From positions 18,676,708 through 18,740,707 of the forward strand of contig OY829329.1 of the NCBI GenBank assembly GCA_963691655.1: 64,000 nt of DNA, read 5' to 3'. Below are positions 31,673 to 46,285 of this stretch, piece after piece. The position numbers and the translations under genes were made by a program. The notes beneath the pieces are model-generated. The model ran no database searches. It saw only the letters and a list, made by a program, of their open reading frames with translations, and was not told where the DNA came from. Position 1 is the stretch's first letter, and the number at the start of each line of letters is the position of its first letter. This stretch comes from Toxonevra muliebris. Taxonomy: Eukaryota > Arthropoda > Insecta > Diptera > Pallopteridae.

Positions 31673-34600
31673 ATGAAGGAAAATAATGGATTTTGCTGCC
31701 AACTTTTTCATCCGCTAGCCAAGGAATTTCAAAAGGAAAAATTCTTCTTAGAACATCAACCAGTGGATGACTTTTTCAAATCGCAAGTGGGTGTGTAATA
31801 TTAGCAAAAATGCATAACTCATTCTAAACAAAATTTTTTTTCCTAAATTCAATTAAAAAACTTTGATTTTTTGAATTTAAGTTTTTGGAACTAGTTTCTT
31901 CTTTCCATTACAAATCTTTACTTAGAATGAATTATAATTTTTTGTTTTTGTCTCTATAAATTTTAATGATTTTTTTTTTTTCGTTTCTATTATAAATATA
32001 GTGGCAATGTCATTCGAAATCCATTTGGTGGATGCTCTATCGTTGGTGCTTGGTTGTTTGCTTTGCTGCGGGCGTTATAGGAAGTCTCGTTGAATATTTA
32101 AATGAAGGCAAATGGTTTATTTATCTTACAAATTGGGGCTTCTTTCTATGCATGTATACAAGCGTTTTCGGAGCAATACTCGTTTCGATCTATTACTACA
32201 ATCCAAATAAATTTGGTGAGTATATGAAAAATGTGAAATATGTTTTAAAAAAATATATAAAAATATAAGTAGTCAAGCTTCAGAAGAAACATTTCGCACT
32301 AAAAATTTTACCAATAATAAGTAGCTTTAACATGGCTTGACTTTGTGGACAATATAGCTTTGTTCCTAAAGCTCAATATGAACAAAAAATGTTCAGTGTT
32401 TTTGCGTTTTTGTATACTAAATTGAACGCGAATGTGAGTCCTTAAGTTGCTGGAAAAAAAATCTAATAAGGTTTGCCCATTAAAAGCTATCATTTAAAAT
32501 TCAGAGACATTTTTCATGTTCCAAAGTTGGGACTTTGACATTTCTGTAGAAAAAAAAATCTGTTCGTTCAATTTTTGTTTAAAAAAATAGTAAATGAGAA
32601 ATTTTTTTCACAATAAGAAAAAACTCCTATCAAAAAGACAAAATACATAATCAGGCCTTCATATAATAAGCGTAAGCCTTTCGAGTTTATTAACCCTTTG
32701 ACGCCCGAATTTTCATGTGGCTTGATAGAGCCCATTTATTTTGAAATTATGCTTACTTGGGACTTCCACAATCATAACACCAAATTTCATGCTTCTATAT
32801 TGATTTGTTTACCCTTTATTAAAGGTTAAAAAAGCATAGCTATTAAGCTGTAGACAACCACTGGATAACCCTTTTTCTTTAATTTTTTGATTTTCATATT
32901 CTCTTATCTTTTATAAATATATCTGTTAAAGAAAATTTCTGCTAAGTAATAATTAAACATATTTTTTTTTCAAAAATAGTGTAAAAGATTTTACTAAAAA
33001 TTTTTCCACTTAGGTCTTTTGCTGGATTTTAAAGACAAAACATTAAAAAAAAATGACTTTAGCAAGAAAATTCCAATGTTCGGCAATCAGCTAACGTGAA
33101 GCATACCTAACAGAACCGAATACAAATAGCGCTAATAGTAAAATTTGTTAAACACGAGTTATTAGTAATCGTACCCATACTGCTGGGCGTATAGGTACTC
33201 ATGTTGAGAAATTGCGTATTCCCTATAATCCACAATGCAGAAGTTCTAGACACTTGAGAGAAAAAGAAATACTTAACCTTGGACTTGGAGATAAACTTCC
33301 TCCTTTCGGAAATATCTGGATCTGCTGGTGTATGGTTCGTTTCTTTACCTAGATCAAAATTAATTTCCTATCTATAACAAATTCATTATATTTTACCATA
33401 CCCTGATAATCTTTATTTAGCTGCAACATAATTTTTTGGTGAGAGATCCCAACAAAAGTATACATATAAAAATGAAAATATATATGTATGTCTCGAAATA
33501 ACACCGAAACCACAGCACTTCCCATACAAACTATATGATTTTTTGGGTATATATCTGAAATCATTTACGGTGCATTACTGAAATTTCGCACACAGATGTC
33601 GATTGACAATATCGTACTACAGGAAAAATATGGACGGAATTAGAAAAAGGGATGTGGCACTCCCAATATTATCTGAATATTCATTATGAAATAGTAGCCC
33701 AAGAACAATATGAGGTACTAAAATTTCTGTTCTAATAAAGTTATAAATAATATCTAATTGCGAATATGAATGGCAAATTACAGCGGAAAGAAGTATTAAA
33801 GCATATGAATGAGGAATAACAGCAGAAAGATTTACTTTATATTGGGGAGTGCGCCATCTGTATGTCAAATCCGAAATCTGGTATACAGATGGCGTTATTT
33901 TCTGCTATTTTTAAAATCAAACAAACCTTTATGTACAATTTTTTTTGTTTTTTTTGCATTTTAGTTTAGTTAAGAATTTATAAATTGTAAAATTTTCATT
34001 CGAATACGAACGCTTAATAAAAGTGTGTATTAATGCGACAAAAAAAATTATAAAGGTTTGTATATCAAGAAAAATGTGGATACTATTGAATAAGTGGATT
34101 AGAAATAACAATTAGATTGCCACGCTTATATGGTAATTTCTGTTGTATAATTTTTTTTACTGTTGCAAATTTCGTATTTTCCAAACTTTTCAAGGGCCGC
34201 TCAGCGAAGTCCAGCTGGTATATTATAAAAAAATTTATATAGTTCAAATATTCTCTATTAAATAGTATGAAAATATTTTGGATTTTGTTTTTTTTGGACT
34301 TTGTTCAAATAAAAATGTTTAAAAACAATCAGGATTCGAGGTGACAATTGCGCAAGAGGGGAGAGAAGAGTTTCGGGATGAGACAATGCGACGAACAGTA
34401 AAACATTCACCGTCCATTCTGATCTGGGGATGCATGTCTTCAAAAGAAACATGGGTCTCTCTGAATTGTAGTTGGTATTATTAACAGCGAGCGGTATTTT
34501 GAAAATCATCTTTTGCCGTCTATTGAGGAACTTCGCAGAGAAGGTGATGAATATGTCTTCCAACAGGATAGAGCCCCGTGCCATACATACAAAAAAAAAA

Positions 34601-37600
34601 GTAGGCAATATGTCCAGATATGTCCCCAAAAGAGACTTTATGGGAGAAAAATGAAGGCGAAGTCACGCTGTATTAACAGTTGCTGAATTAAAGGATATGA
34701 TTAAGGAACTCTTTTACTCTATCATTCTGTTGAGGACTTGTTGACTCAATGCAAAATAGAATAAACGAGCTTATTAAAGTAAATAGTGGCACTTCTAAAT
34801 ACTGAAATGGAATTTACTACGTTTTTATTGCTTTTTTCATATCAGGATACAAACTTTTGAATTGAAGTATAATATTTTTTATATGAATAAAGTCCAAAAA
34901 CTCCATGAAATCAAAAAAATTTGTATACTATTTGATAGAGAATATTTTAAATTTATAAATTATATATTTATAAATGTTGCAACAAAGTTAAAAATTCGTT
35001 AAAAAAGTTATGGGGTACAAACTTTTGTAACGAGGTCGTAGATGTAAGTATACCTCTAGCTACAGTCTTACATATCAACTAGAAAGCTAGTTTTGAATTT
35101 ATTTGCAGGTAGAGACTTGATAAATCCTATTAGCTGGAAGGGGTCGCGAAGCGAAGTTTTCGGAGAAATTACTATTTCAAAGAAAAAAAAATTACTAATT
35201 TGTTTTACAATGAATCCCTCCAGTTACGTTGTTTCAACAATTCTTTTGTATGCTAGGTGCCACGCCCACTAATCTAAGCTAACCTATACAAAATGCCCGT
35301 GGCTTTTCATACTAATTCTTAGTACTGTACCACAAATGGTTCTTGAGAAAATTCAGGTGGAATTAAGAGCGCCCGTCTAACGATAGATATATATCAAAAA
35401 AAAGCATTCGAATTGTATTGGATGCCTTATGCCTACTTATCTAAAACTATTCATATATAGCTTACGTCCTTTCCTGGAAACACGTGGATGCTCATATGGG
35501 ATTTGGTTAAGATTGGATTAAGATCCTGGAAACGTATAAGGGACAAAGACATTTAACTTGAATTTCACATATATAGTAGAAGGTTAGAGTATTATGTAGA
35601 CAGCAATACATTTTCAAAGCTCTTTCTATATCGAGGAAAACGACTAGGGAAAACTTCTTGAGCTCCAAAAATTATTCAGTTCTAACTGGGTGAAGGGCAA
35701 TTTCAACTACTTTCCTTTTCGTGTTCATTGGAATGTTGAGACTTGGATATAATTCTGAGCTTACATCTCCATCAGTTGTTCAAGGTGTTATGAGGAGACA
35801 TGAAGATAGACTTAACTATTGAGGATTTTGACAACTACTTTCACTACCTTTGAACCTTTTGAATTCTAAATTTCTCTTTAAATATTTAACACATTGCACT
35901 GTATAAGTTTACGTTTATGTTAAAAATTATATTGTAAAATTTTAACTAATCATTTGATTATTTTATTTTCGTTTAGTTGCTGGCAGTCTAACTGTGAAAA
36001 TTTATTGGGCTTCACATTGGTCGACTTTAGTTTTAGCCACAATGATAACATTTATTTATTGGCTTTTTATATTTCCGAGTAAGTATTTTTTATTTTATTA
36101 TTAGGTACACTATACAACAAATTTCAACTTCATCTCTCGGGCATGGGTGTTATCATATGGAATGAAAAGGGTATGCCCCCAGGGATCAATATCCTAGCAG
36201 GATTTTTTTGGGTATGATAAGAAATTAAGCGATTTTTCTTTTGCTATTGAAGTTTGAGGTTTTCATATTTTTAAAAACAAATTTAAAATACGAAAGTGTT
36301 ATGCGATTTCTGTCAATGGTAGCTCATTTAAAAGGTAATTAAAAAGAGATTATGTGCTAATATACATTCTTAATTTTTTGCCAACCAGAGTGCGAGCAAT
36401 AAGAAAAAAATATTAAAATGTATTCAAATTTGCCTATATATTTTAAATTTTTTTTTGAAAATTTCGGTAGCAAAAAATTTGCTTAATTTGGCTAACCCCC
36501 ACCCCCTAAAAAAAAGATGGGGTATTCATCCTGGGTGCGTAACCTTTCTTTTTAAGGTAAGTATCATGCCCGAAAAGTGTTGTCGTACTGTGTTATTGTT
36601 TATTAAGTTTTTTTTAAGAATAAAATTTACGACTACGATATCAATTACACTACTTAACAAATTGGAAGTTTTGACCCGTCGCACAGTAATTGATACCTTT
36701 TCTATACAATCGCTGTTAATAGATGTGAAGGTTTATACATTTTTTCTTTCTGTAAAAGTTTTAGGAGTCGCCTCGGTAGTCTAATGGTAGACTATCATCT
36801 CAGGGGTCCCGGGTTCGCTTCCCGGCAAGAGCATGGCCGGACTCTTTCAAAAAAATAAAAAACATTTTTCATGTCATTTAAAATTTTTCAAATATAATCA
36901 ATAGCCTAAATAGCCCAAAAATCTATCTCATAAAAATAATCCGTCTGCGTTTCGCCAGTCGACTGTATAAAAGAAAAGAATACATACACAAAATAGTGCC
37001 ATATTGAGGGTAATGGCATGAAACAGTGTTTACCACATAACCGTAAATACATCCAAATGTCAGCCTTGACACAAACCAGATGCACAACAACAAAATTTTG
37101 GCGAGAACGCTGATTCTGAGCAACGTCAAAAGATCGCCAATCACCTGTCCAGATGATAACAAAATGATTAAAGAAACTAATACTAGGCACGGCCACGGAT
37201 AAAATCGAACCCGAAAAATAACAATTAGCAATTCTTAAAGCGTCAAAACTAGCACAACTTGATAAACAAATAGCAGACTATAACATCGAAGTCCTTGGCA
37301 TCAGCGAAATGAGGTTCAGTGGTAGTGGAGATTCTGTTACAACAAATAGCAATACACTGCTATACTGTGGTAAAGAAAATATGGGGGAAAGCGGCGTTGG
37401 CATTAACATAAAAAAAGCGCAATGCATTGCAAACATGGATGCCGATATTTGGCCGCATAATAGTAGCCCGTTTTCACAGCATTGTACGACGCCACATCAC
37501 TATCATCCAATGCTACGCACCAATAGAAGACGCAGCTCTAAAGATGAAAGAAGAAGATACCTCTAAAAACGAATTCTACGCCCAACTAACATCAACGCTT

Positions 37601-40559
37601 TGAACAATTCGAAAAGGAGACTTTACTGTTCTCATAGGTGATTTCAACGCAAAAATTGGAAACAACAACAACGATCTAAAGCAAATCATGGGTGTATATG
37701 GCTATAGCACACATAAGAACAACGGCGAGAGTCTAATTGACCTGTGCCAGACATTTCTGCTAGTCATAGGCGGATCCATCTTTCCACATAAAGAATTCAA
37801 CAAATATACGATAATACCAGGAACCGCAAAAGCGGCAGCAGTTGAAAATAATATGAGAAGACTTCATCAAATAATAGGACGCCTAACTAAACAGAAATGC
37901 ATTAGGAACCAACCAGTCAGGGATCGCAATGGAGTATTATTAACTAATACAGATGCAGAAACTCGTAGATAGAGAGAACACTTTCACGAAATAAGCAACA
38001 ACATAAACACTAACTTAGATGGTAACCGAGATGGCATTGAGGAAGACAGTTTAGATTCCAACTCACTGGGGATCACAACAACGCCACCCAATACTGACGA
38101 GATCAAGGAGGCAATACATAAAGCAGCAAGAAAATATGGCATTCACCGTATGCCATGACGCACAAATATCAGCTGAGCTGAGCACAAAAATCAGCGTAGG
38201 AAAGTGAAAGTTTAACTTCGTCATGGACTAAAGGCATTATTGTAAAGCTGCAAAAAAAGAATGATTTGAGAGACTATAGTAACTAGAGAGGACTAACACT
38301 TCTTAATACGATCTACAAAATAATAGCTACAATAATCTTAGACTGATTTCAAAAAATCGAGATTTCAAAAAATCGCACACACAGAAGTTGAGTCGGTCAA
38401 TCTAACGCGCTTCGAATGGTTATCGCACAATCCACTAAATGGCTGTCACCATTATACATGCTTTTCAACGATTTTAAGAAAGCCCTTGATTCAGTTAAGC
38501 GTAGCGCAATATGGAGATCTTTACAAAAAAAGAATTAGAATTATTAAAGTGATGCACGAGAATTCTGATCTAGCAGTACTACACAATGGCAATACTAGCA
38601 AGCCTTTCACCACCAACGCAGGGGTCAAGCAAAGGTGCCCACTTTCACCCCTTCTCTTCGCAATACTCCTAGACGAAGTTATGGCAAACGTGTGCTCCGA
38701 AAGGAGAGCCATAACATGGAGCCTCACCCGCTAACTCGAAGACTTGAGCTTCGCAGATGATATATGTCTGTTCTCGCACGAGCTCAATGACATGCAAGCG
38801 AAAACTGACCATCTGATTAGAGCAGTACCCAGCGTGGGCCTTGAAATCAACATCAAGAAGACCAAAGCCATGCAAATTAATAACGTCAGCAATGAGCATT
38901 CATCACAATCGAGGACTAGCCTGTTGACTACGTGGACAAATTCTGCTATCTAGGCAGCATGAAGACCACAGACAGTGGAGCACAACATGTCTACAATAGA
39001 CTCAGCAAAGCTAGAGCTGCGTTTGAAAGATTACTGCCAATATGGAGAAGTTCGCAATTTTCCAGGGTAACAAAAATCTGATTATTCAACGCATGTGCAA
39101 AGTCAACCCTCACATGACAGGCCGAGAGGAAAAGCGGGCTAAAATTTATATAAGAATAAAAGTGAAATAACTTGATACCTCAGTGGAAGTAATATGGTTG
39201 GGAGGAAAAATGAAACGACTTAAAAGTAAGAACAGAAGTGGTATTACAATTTTTTTCAGAGCAAAAACAGCATAGTGATTTATTCCGTTTTTGCTCTGAA
39301 CATATTTCGTTTCGCTTTTGCTCTTAAGTAAAATTATTCCACTTTTTTCTGAACGTACGGAAGTGAAACCTGGTTAATTTCAAACAACATCACACAGAAA
39401 CTACAAGTTTTCATTAGCAAATCTTTGCGGATCGTATGCTGAATATTCCGGCCAAATCTAATAAGAAATAGAGACCTTGCGATCCTTGCAAACGAAGAAT
39501 CAATATTAATGCAGATAAAGAGAAGAAAATGGAGGTGGATAGGATTTACTTTAAGAAAGCCAGCCGACAGTATCACAAGAATGGCGTTTGAATGGAGCTC
39601 ACATGGAAGCAGATGTCGTGGGCGACCAAAGAAGAACTAGAGACGTTCCATACATGTAGAACTATCAGATAAAAATCCAAAATGAAAACAAAATTAGATG
39701 GAAATGAGTAGAATCCCTAAGCTCCCAAAAAGGCTAAAAGGAAAAAAAAAGATTCTTAAGCTCCAAAAGAGTAAAAGAACATTCCAGTTGGATTCAGTTA
39801 AACTAAGTTTAAACTCGCACAAAAATATTATTCTCAGTTTAAATTAAATTAAAATCAATACATCTGGACGGTTAATAGTTCCTTTTGTTTTTGATATTCA
39901 ATGAAATTGAATGTTGGCGGCACTTTCTCTGTTTCGAAAAATTTAGAGCGCCATTTCACATTCGAATCGAAAATCATTTCTGCAACGAAATACAGAGAAG
40001 CTCCTCATGAACTAAAAATAAATGTATATAGTTTCTTAATAACACTAAGAAACAGTTTTTAATTACCAATAATACTAAATAATTAAATAAATCTAATTTT
40101 TTTCTCGCTAACGCATTTTCAGCTGACAGCAGCAGTCCAACTGCTGTCTATAATCTCTGGGCGCACGCATTCAATTCGGTGCTAATGCTTTTGGACCATA
40201 TGCTAGTGGCATTTCCTACACGTATTCTACATTTCATATATCCGCTTATAATGGGTTTAATTTATGTTATCTTTACGATAGTTTACTACTTTGCTGGAGG
40301 TGTTGATCCGTAAGTTACACTCAAATATGGAACTTATAATAATATGACACTGATATATATTTTGATTATTTTAAACAGCAATGGTTATCCTTATATATAC
40401 GAAATTCTTGATTGGTCTAAACCTGGCTGGGCAGTGGCTACCGCTTTTGGCGCAATGGCTGTGATTTTTATATTTTGTTTTCTTCTTTTCTTTTTATACA
40501 AATTACGTAGTTGGATTTGTAGAAAAAGTAATAATTCAGTATTGTCATTAAATGCATAA
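31673..40559 (+). CDS. Rolling stone-like protein C (5 exons, 265 aa)
   Basis: The exons are 31673-31786, 32002-32215, 35977-36078, 40123-40309 and 40379-40559 (TAA), with intron phases 0, 1, 1, 2 as in gene B. Total 798 nt, 265 aa. The start is MKENNGFCCQLFHPLAKEFQ. Exon 2 has WMLYRWCLVVCF and NEGKWFIYLTNWGFFLCMY. Exon 3 has VKIYWASHWSTLVL. Exon 4 has WAHAFNSVLMLLDHMLVAFP then TRILHFIYP and YYFAGGVD. Exon 5 has IYEILDWSKPGWAVATAFG and a basic tail YKLRSWICRKSNN. This is the full rost-family multi-span membrane protein. It is closer to A than to B in the last two exons (LLDHMLVAFPTRILHFIYP shared with A). Introns 3 and 4 (3.8 and 4.0 kb) hold a Tc1 relic and LINE pieces. Confidence 0.9.
32216..34221 (+). 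other. Intron 3 of rost C, left part
   Basis: AT-rich intron DNA. I see one short inverted repeat, CGCCATCTGTAT...ATACAGATGGCG, at about 33850-33895, and no coding sequence. Confidence 0.5.
34222..34950 (+). mobile_element. Tc1-like transposon relic with long imperfect inverted ends
   Basis: Left arm (about 34222-34312): AATATTCTCTATTAAATAGT and TTTTTGGACTTTGTTCA. The right arm (about 34872-34950) reads the same on the opposite strand: AATATTCTCTATCAAATAGT and TTTTTGGACTTTATTCA. Between them is a broken transposase on the + strand: RRTVKHSPSILIWGCMSSKE, IINSERYFENHLLPSIEELR, YVFQQDRAPCHT (second Asp). The N-terminus and third acidic motif are missing or decayed. The sequence GGGGTACAAACTTTTGTAAC at 35013-35032 may mark the true outer end. 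Confidence 0.75.
35480..35770 (-). mobile_element. LINE RT fragment, - strand
   Basis: The reverse complement contains VVFLDIERAL, matching the FLDIExAFD motif A region of I/R1-type reverse transcriptases, preceded by a decayed MNTKRKVVEIALH stretch. Short, broken and without ends. Confidence 0.5.
36079..36767 (+). other. Intron 4 of rost C, left part
   Basis: AT-rich intron DNA. The 109-codon ORF at 36455-36784 has no recognisable domain, and its end runs into the tRNA-like sequence, so I do not call it a gene. Confidence 0.5.
36766..36847 (+). repeat. tRNA-like sequence (SINE head or tRNA pseudogene)
   Basis: It has TCGGTAGTCTAATGGTAGAC (A-box and D-arm-like) and a T-arm CCGGGTTCGCTTCCCGG with a 5-bp perfect stem. 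The 7-bp acceptor stem of a normal tRNA cannot be formed at the right distance, and the T-loop lacks the usual TTCRANT. An outer GAGTC/GACTC pair exists, but spans 80 nt. Most likely the head of a tRNA-derived repeat. Confidence 0.6.
37246..39760 (+). mobile_element. RTE-like LINE relic, + strand
   Basis: In order: endonuclease text (DKQIADYNIEVLGISEMRFS, a VLIGDFNAKIGNN motif near 37629-37665), an RT palm with GVKQRCPLSPLLFAILLDEV (38486-38734), an active-site box LSFADDICLFSHELNDMQAK with GLEINIKKTKAMQINN (38744-38900), a thumb piece KARAAFERLLPIW, then RKWRWIGFTLRKPADSITRM near 39525. Many stops and frameshifts. It is interrupted by an inserted stretch at about 39113-39358. It sits in intron 4 of rost C. 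Confidence 0.8.
39113..39358. mobile_element. Insertion inside the LINE relic, with hairpin
   Basis: The LINE reading breaks after KSTLT and resumes at YGSETWLISNN-like text (GGAAGTGAAACCTGGTTAAT). The 245 bp between them do not belong to the LINE. They include a hairpin CAGAGCAAAAAC...GTTTTTGCTCTG (about 39259-39301) and repeated AAGTGAAA motifs. Possibly a small non-autonomous element; ends uncertain. Confidence 0.45.
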
Positions 40560-40618
40560 GATGATAAAAAAAAGTAATAAAAATAAATAAAATAAAAAAT
40601 ATAATAAAAAAAGAAATA

Positions 40619-41890
40619 AGGAGAAAGATCGAAAAAATCTTAACATATATAAAATTCAATAATTTTTAAGCGGTTGATCTTAGAGTTTTGATTTTTTTTA
40701 ATTGATATTTTACAAATTACAGAAAAATATAACTTTTATAGTTCTAACCACTATTTATGATCTCGTAGATTTTTTTTGGTAAGCCTTCCATTAGAGATTT
40801 GATAGTTGTTTCAGACACCCTTTTTGGAACAGTTTGCCCATCTTCTTTTAAAATCTTCGATATTTTGGGACACCTTTTTTATGGCCTTTAAGTTTCTTTT
40901 CACAAGAGCCCAATATCTCTCCACTGGTCTTAGCTCCGCCTCTCTTGGTACAAAAACTATGTTATTACTTTGGTACCACTCCAGAGCTTTCTTACCGTAG
41001 TGACATGATACCAAATTTGGCCAAAAATATGTGGACACATTGTGCTCTCTTATGAAAGGAAGAAGTCTTTTTTTCAAACTTTCTTTGATATATTTCGGTA
41101 TTTATAGAGCCCATTGTAACAAATGACTTGCTTCTTTTGCCGCAACTGCATATAGCTTGCCATACTCGAGGAATTTTTTAGGAAATTTTGTCTGCTTTTG
41201 GATTCTAAATAGTTCTTCGACATTTCCTCGAGCATCAGCAACATAAAAATTTTGACCCGGAAGCTGCGTAAAATCTGCTAGTAAATACGTTTCGTCGTCC
41301 ATTACACTACATGAATATTTTTGTATGAAATTCGATTTTAATTTCCTAGCCCTACATTTGGCGTCTAAATTTTTTGCAGCATTCTTGTCTGGAACTTTTT
41401 GGACTTTGTATGTTTTCAAACCTGCATTGGCTTTAACTTTTCGCACCAAATAGTCAGAGCACTGGGCTAACCGGGCAGCTTTTCTACCAGATGTGCTTGG
41501 AGATCTTTTCAAGATGCTTTCTATTTTCTTGGCTTTCCCCAATATCATGTGGTCCTTGTTTTCTTCCCGAGCCAGGTTTTCTATCGATGGTCAAATTCTC
41601 CTGAAACTGTTTAATAACATTCTAAACAGTTTGACGGCAGACCTTCAACACTTTGCCCAATTTTTTGTAGGACCAATTTGAATTTTTTTGAAAATTTTTA
41701 ATAATTTTAAGACATACTTCTTTTTCTTCACTCATTTTGATCAAACTTACAATAAATCAACATGTTTGTCATAAAAAATAACAACTGACATATTTTTCAA
41801 AGATAACTAGATCAAAGAAATTTTTAAATTTTACACCCAAAAAAAATTATTAGGTAAAACGTGTGTTAAGATTTTTTCAATCTCACTCCT
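40619..41890 (-). mobile_element. DD37E Tc1/mariner-group transposon, TA-flanked
   Basis: The ends are inverted repeats: AGGAGAAAGATCGAAAAAAT then CTTAACA on the left and, read from the right, AGGAGTGAGATTGAAAAAAT then CTTAACA. TA lies on both sides. The transposase is on the - strand: SGRKAARLAQCSDYLVRKVK, LKTYKVQKVPDKN, SCSVMDDETYLLADFTQLPG (first Asp), then a frameshift near 41100, FWPNLVSCHYGKKALEW (second Asp) and ELRPVERYWALVKRNLKAI (Glu). A small deletion removes the NPPNxP segment before ELRPVE. The copy at 52907 restores a spacing of 37 residues between Asp and Glu. It begins 60 bp past the rost C stop codon. Confidence 0.88.
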
Positions 41891-42037
41891 TATATAATTA
41901 AAAAAGAAAAAAATTCATTAAGAAACAAATAATTTTTAATTTATTTTAGGTAATTAATGAATTTTGTTTGTAAATACACATTTTCTTTTTTTTTTGCATT
42001 TATTATTTACTTCATAATTAAAACATATTAATTGTTT

Positions 42038-45129
<3,092 letters not shown>

Positions 45130-46285
45130 TTTTCAGTATAAAGAAAAATTTAAATTTTTATTCTAAACCAAATATAAAATATTTCTCTTTTGTTAGCAGT
45201 TTGGGCAATTCCCTTTATGAATATGAAACACAGTTTTTTCTGTTTTGCGCACACTCACTCATAGTTGCAGTTTTTCGTAGTAAAAGTGTATCTTACACAA
45301 AATCCGTAAATAAAACACCATCTAATATACAACAAGCTTAACCAATTATTGCCCGACATCCCAATTCAAAACGTATTGTTAGAGTTGTGAGATAGTAAAT
45401 TAACTTACCATCAGGCCAATACTAATAGTTATGAGGCCGCTCATGATTGCCTGTCTGGAACAGAGAGGTTGAAAAATAGGTAGCGAAAAAGAGATAGAAG
45501 AGATGCGCCGAAAATTCAAAAATAAAAATAGGCGCATTGTCAGTCAGTCATGCTTGCGCTCGTGTGAGCATCCTCATTTATACGAAAATCCCAATTAATG
45601 GCATTGACTTTCTCAACTATGCAGCCGTGAATATCTACAATGCTTTTTCTCAGAGACACTTTCTTCTCGTCATGTGTGATGTTTTAGTACTAATACAGTT
45701 AGAGAAGCACTGCCGTAGCTAGTACTAAATTTAACTGAAAACATATTTTTTTGTGGTCAATTTTGTTTCACATTTGAAATGTTTTTTCTTTAACATTTAT
45801 TTAAATAGTTATTAAAAAAAAATATATATACGTTTCTTGTGTTTGAATGTCGTACTGACGTTAAAGATGCGATTTATTAAGTATTCAAGAAGTAAATACG
45901 TTGCTGCCGTTGAATTGGGTGGAATTTGAGAGCTGCATACATAGATTGGCAATAGTTCTATTCATAAAAAGCTGTGTCCTTGATGGTTAAATCATGTAGA
46001 GCGCTTAGAAAGTAACGGCGATTCGTCTGTTGCAACACTATCTGGTAAGTGAACTTACTGTACTTTGACTTGTTTCTGTTATTTGCGACTTTATTGTTTT
46101 AAGAGGAAGGAAAGAAAAGGATTTGTCCTGGTGATTTTGGAAAGTGAGGTTATAGTAGAAAGCGAAAATGTAAAACTGAGAAATGTACTGATTTTTTAAT
46201 TCAATTTTAAACTCTCCACAACTTATTAAATTCTCCACAACTGTTGTACTGAGAAATCATTAAAAAAGAAAATTTAAAAAACAAA
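45130..46285. other. Region upstream of CSN2, with one possible 5' exon
   Basis: It presumably holds the CSN2 promoter. A - strand acceptor-like TTTAG lies 42 bp before the CSN2 ATG. A candidate exon on the - strand (45409-45444 and a little upstream) is described separately. Nothing else is recognised; the region 45500-46285 shows only small ORFs without family. Confidence 0.5.
45409..45458 (-). other. Candidate 5' exon with a 12-codon ORF start
   Basis: On the - strand: TTCCAG acceptor-like sequence, then ACAGGCAATC, then ATGAGCGGCCTC, translating to MSGLITISIGLM and ending exactly at a strong donor ATG|GTAAGT (45408). It could be a 5' UTR exon of CSN2 carrying a short upstream ORF, the first exon of another small membrane protein, or chance. 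No second coding exon was found before CSN2. Confidence 0.3.

Noticed and set aside
36766..36847. Functional tRNA gene
   Set aside because: The T-arm is perfect and the D-arm fair, but the acceptor stem does not pair at the required distance and the T-loop is off consensus. Kept as tRNA-like repeat.
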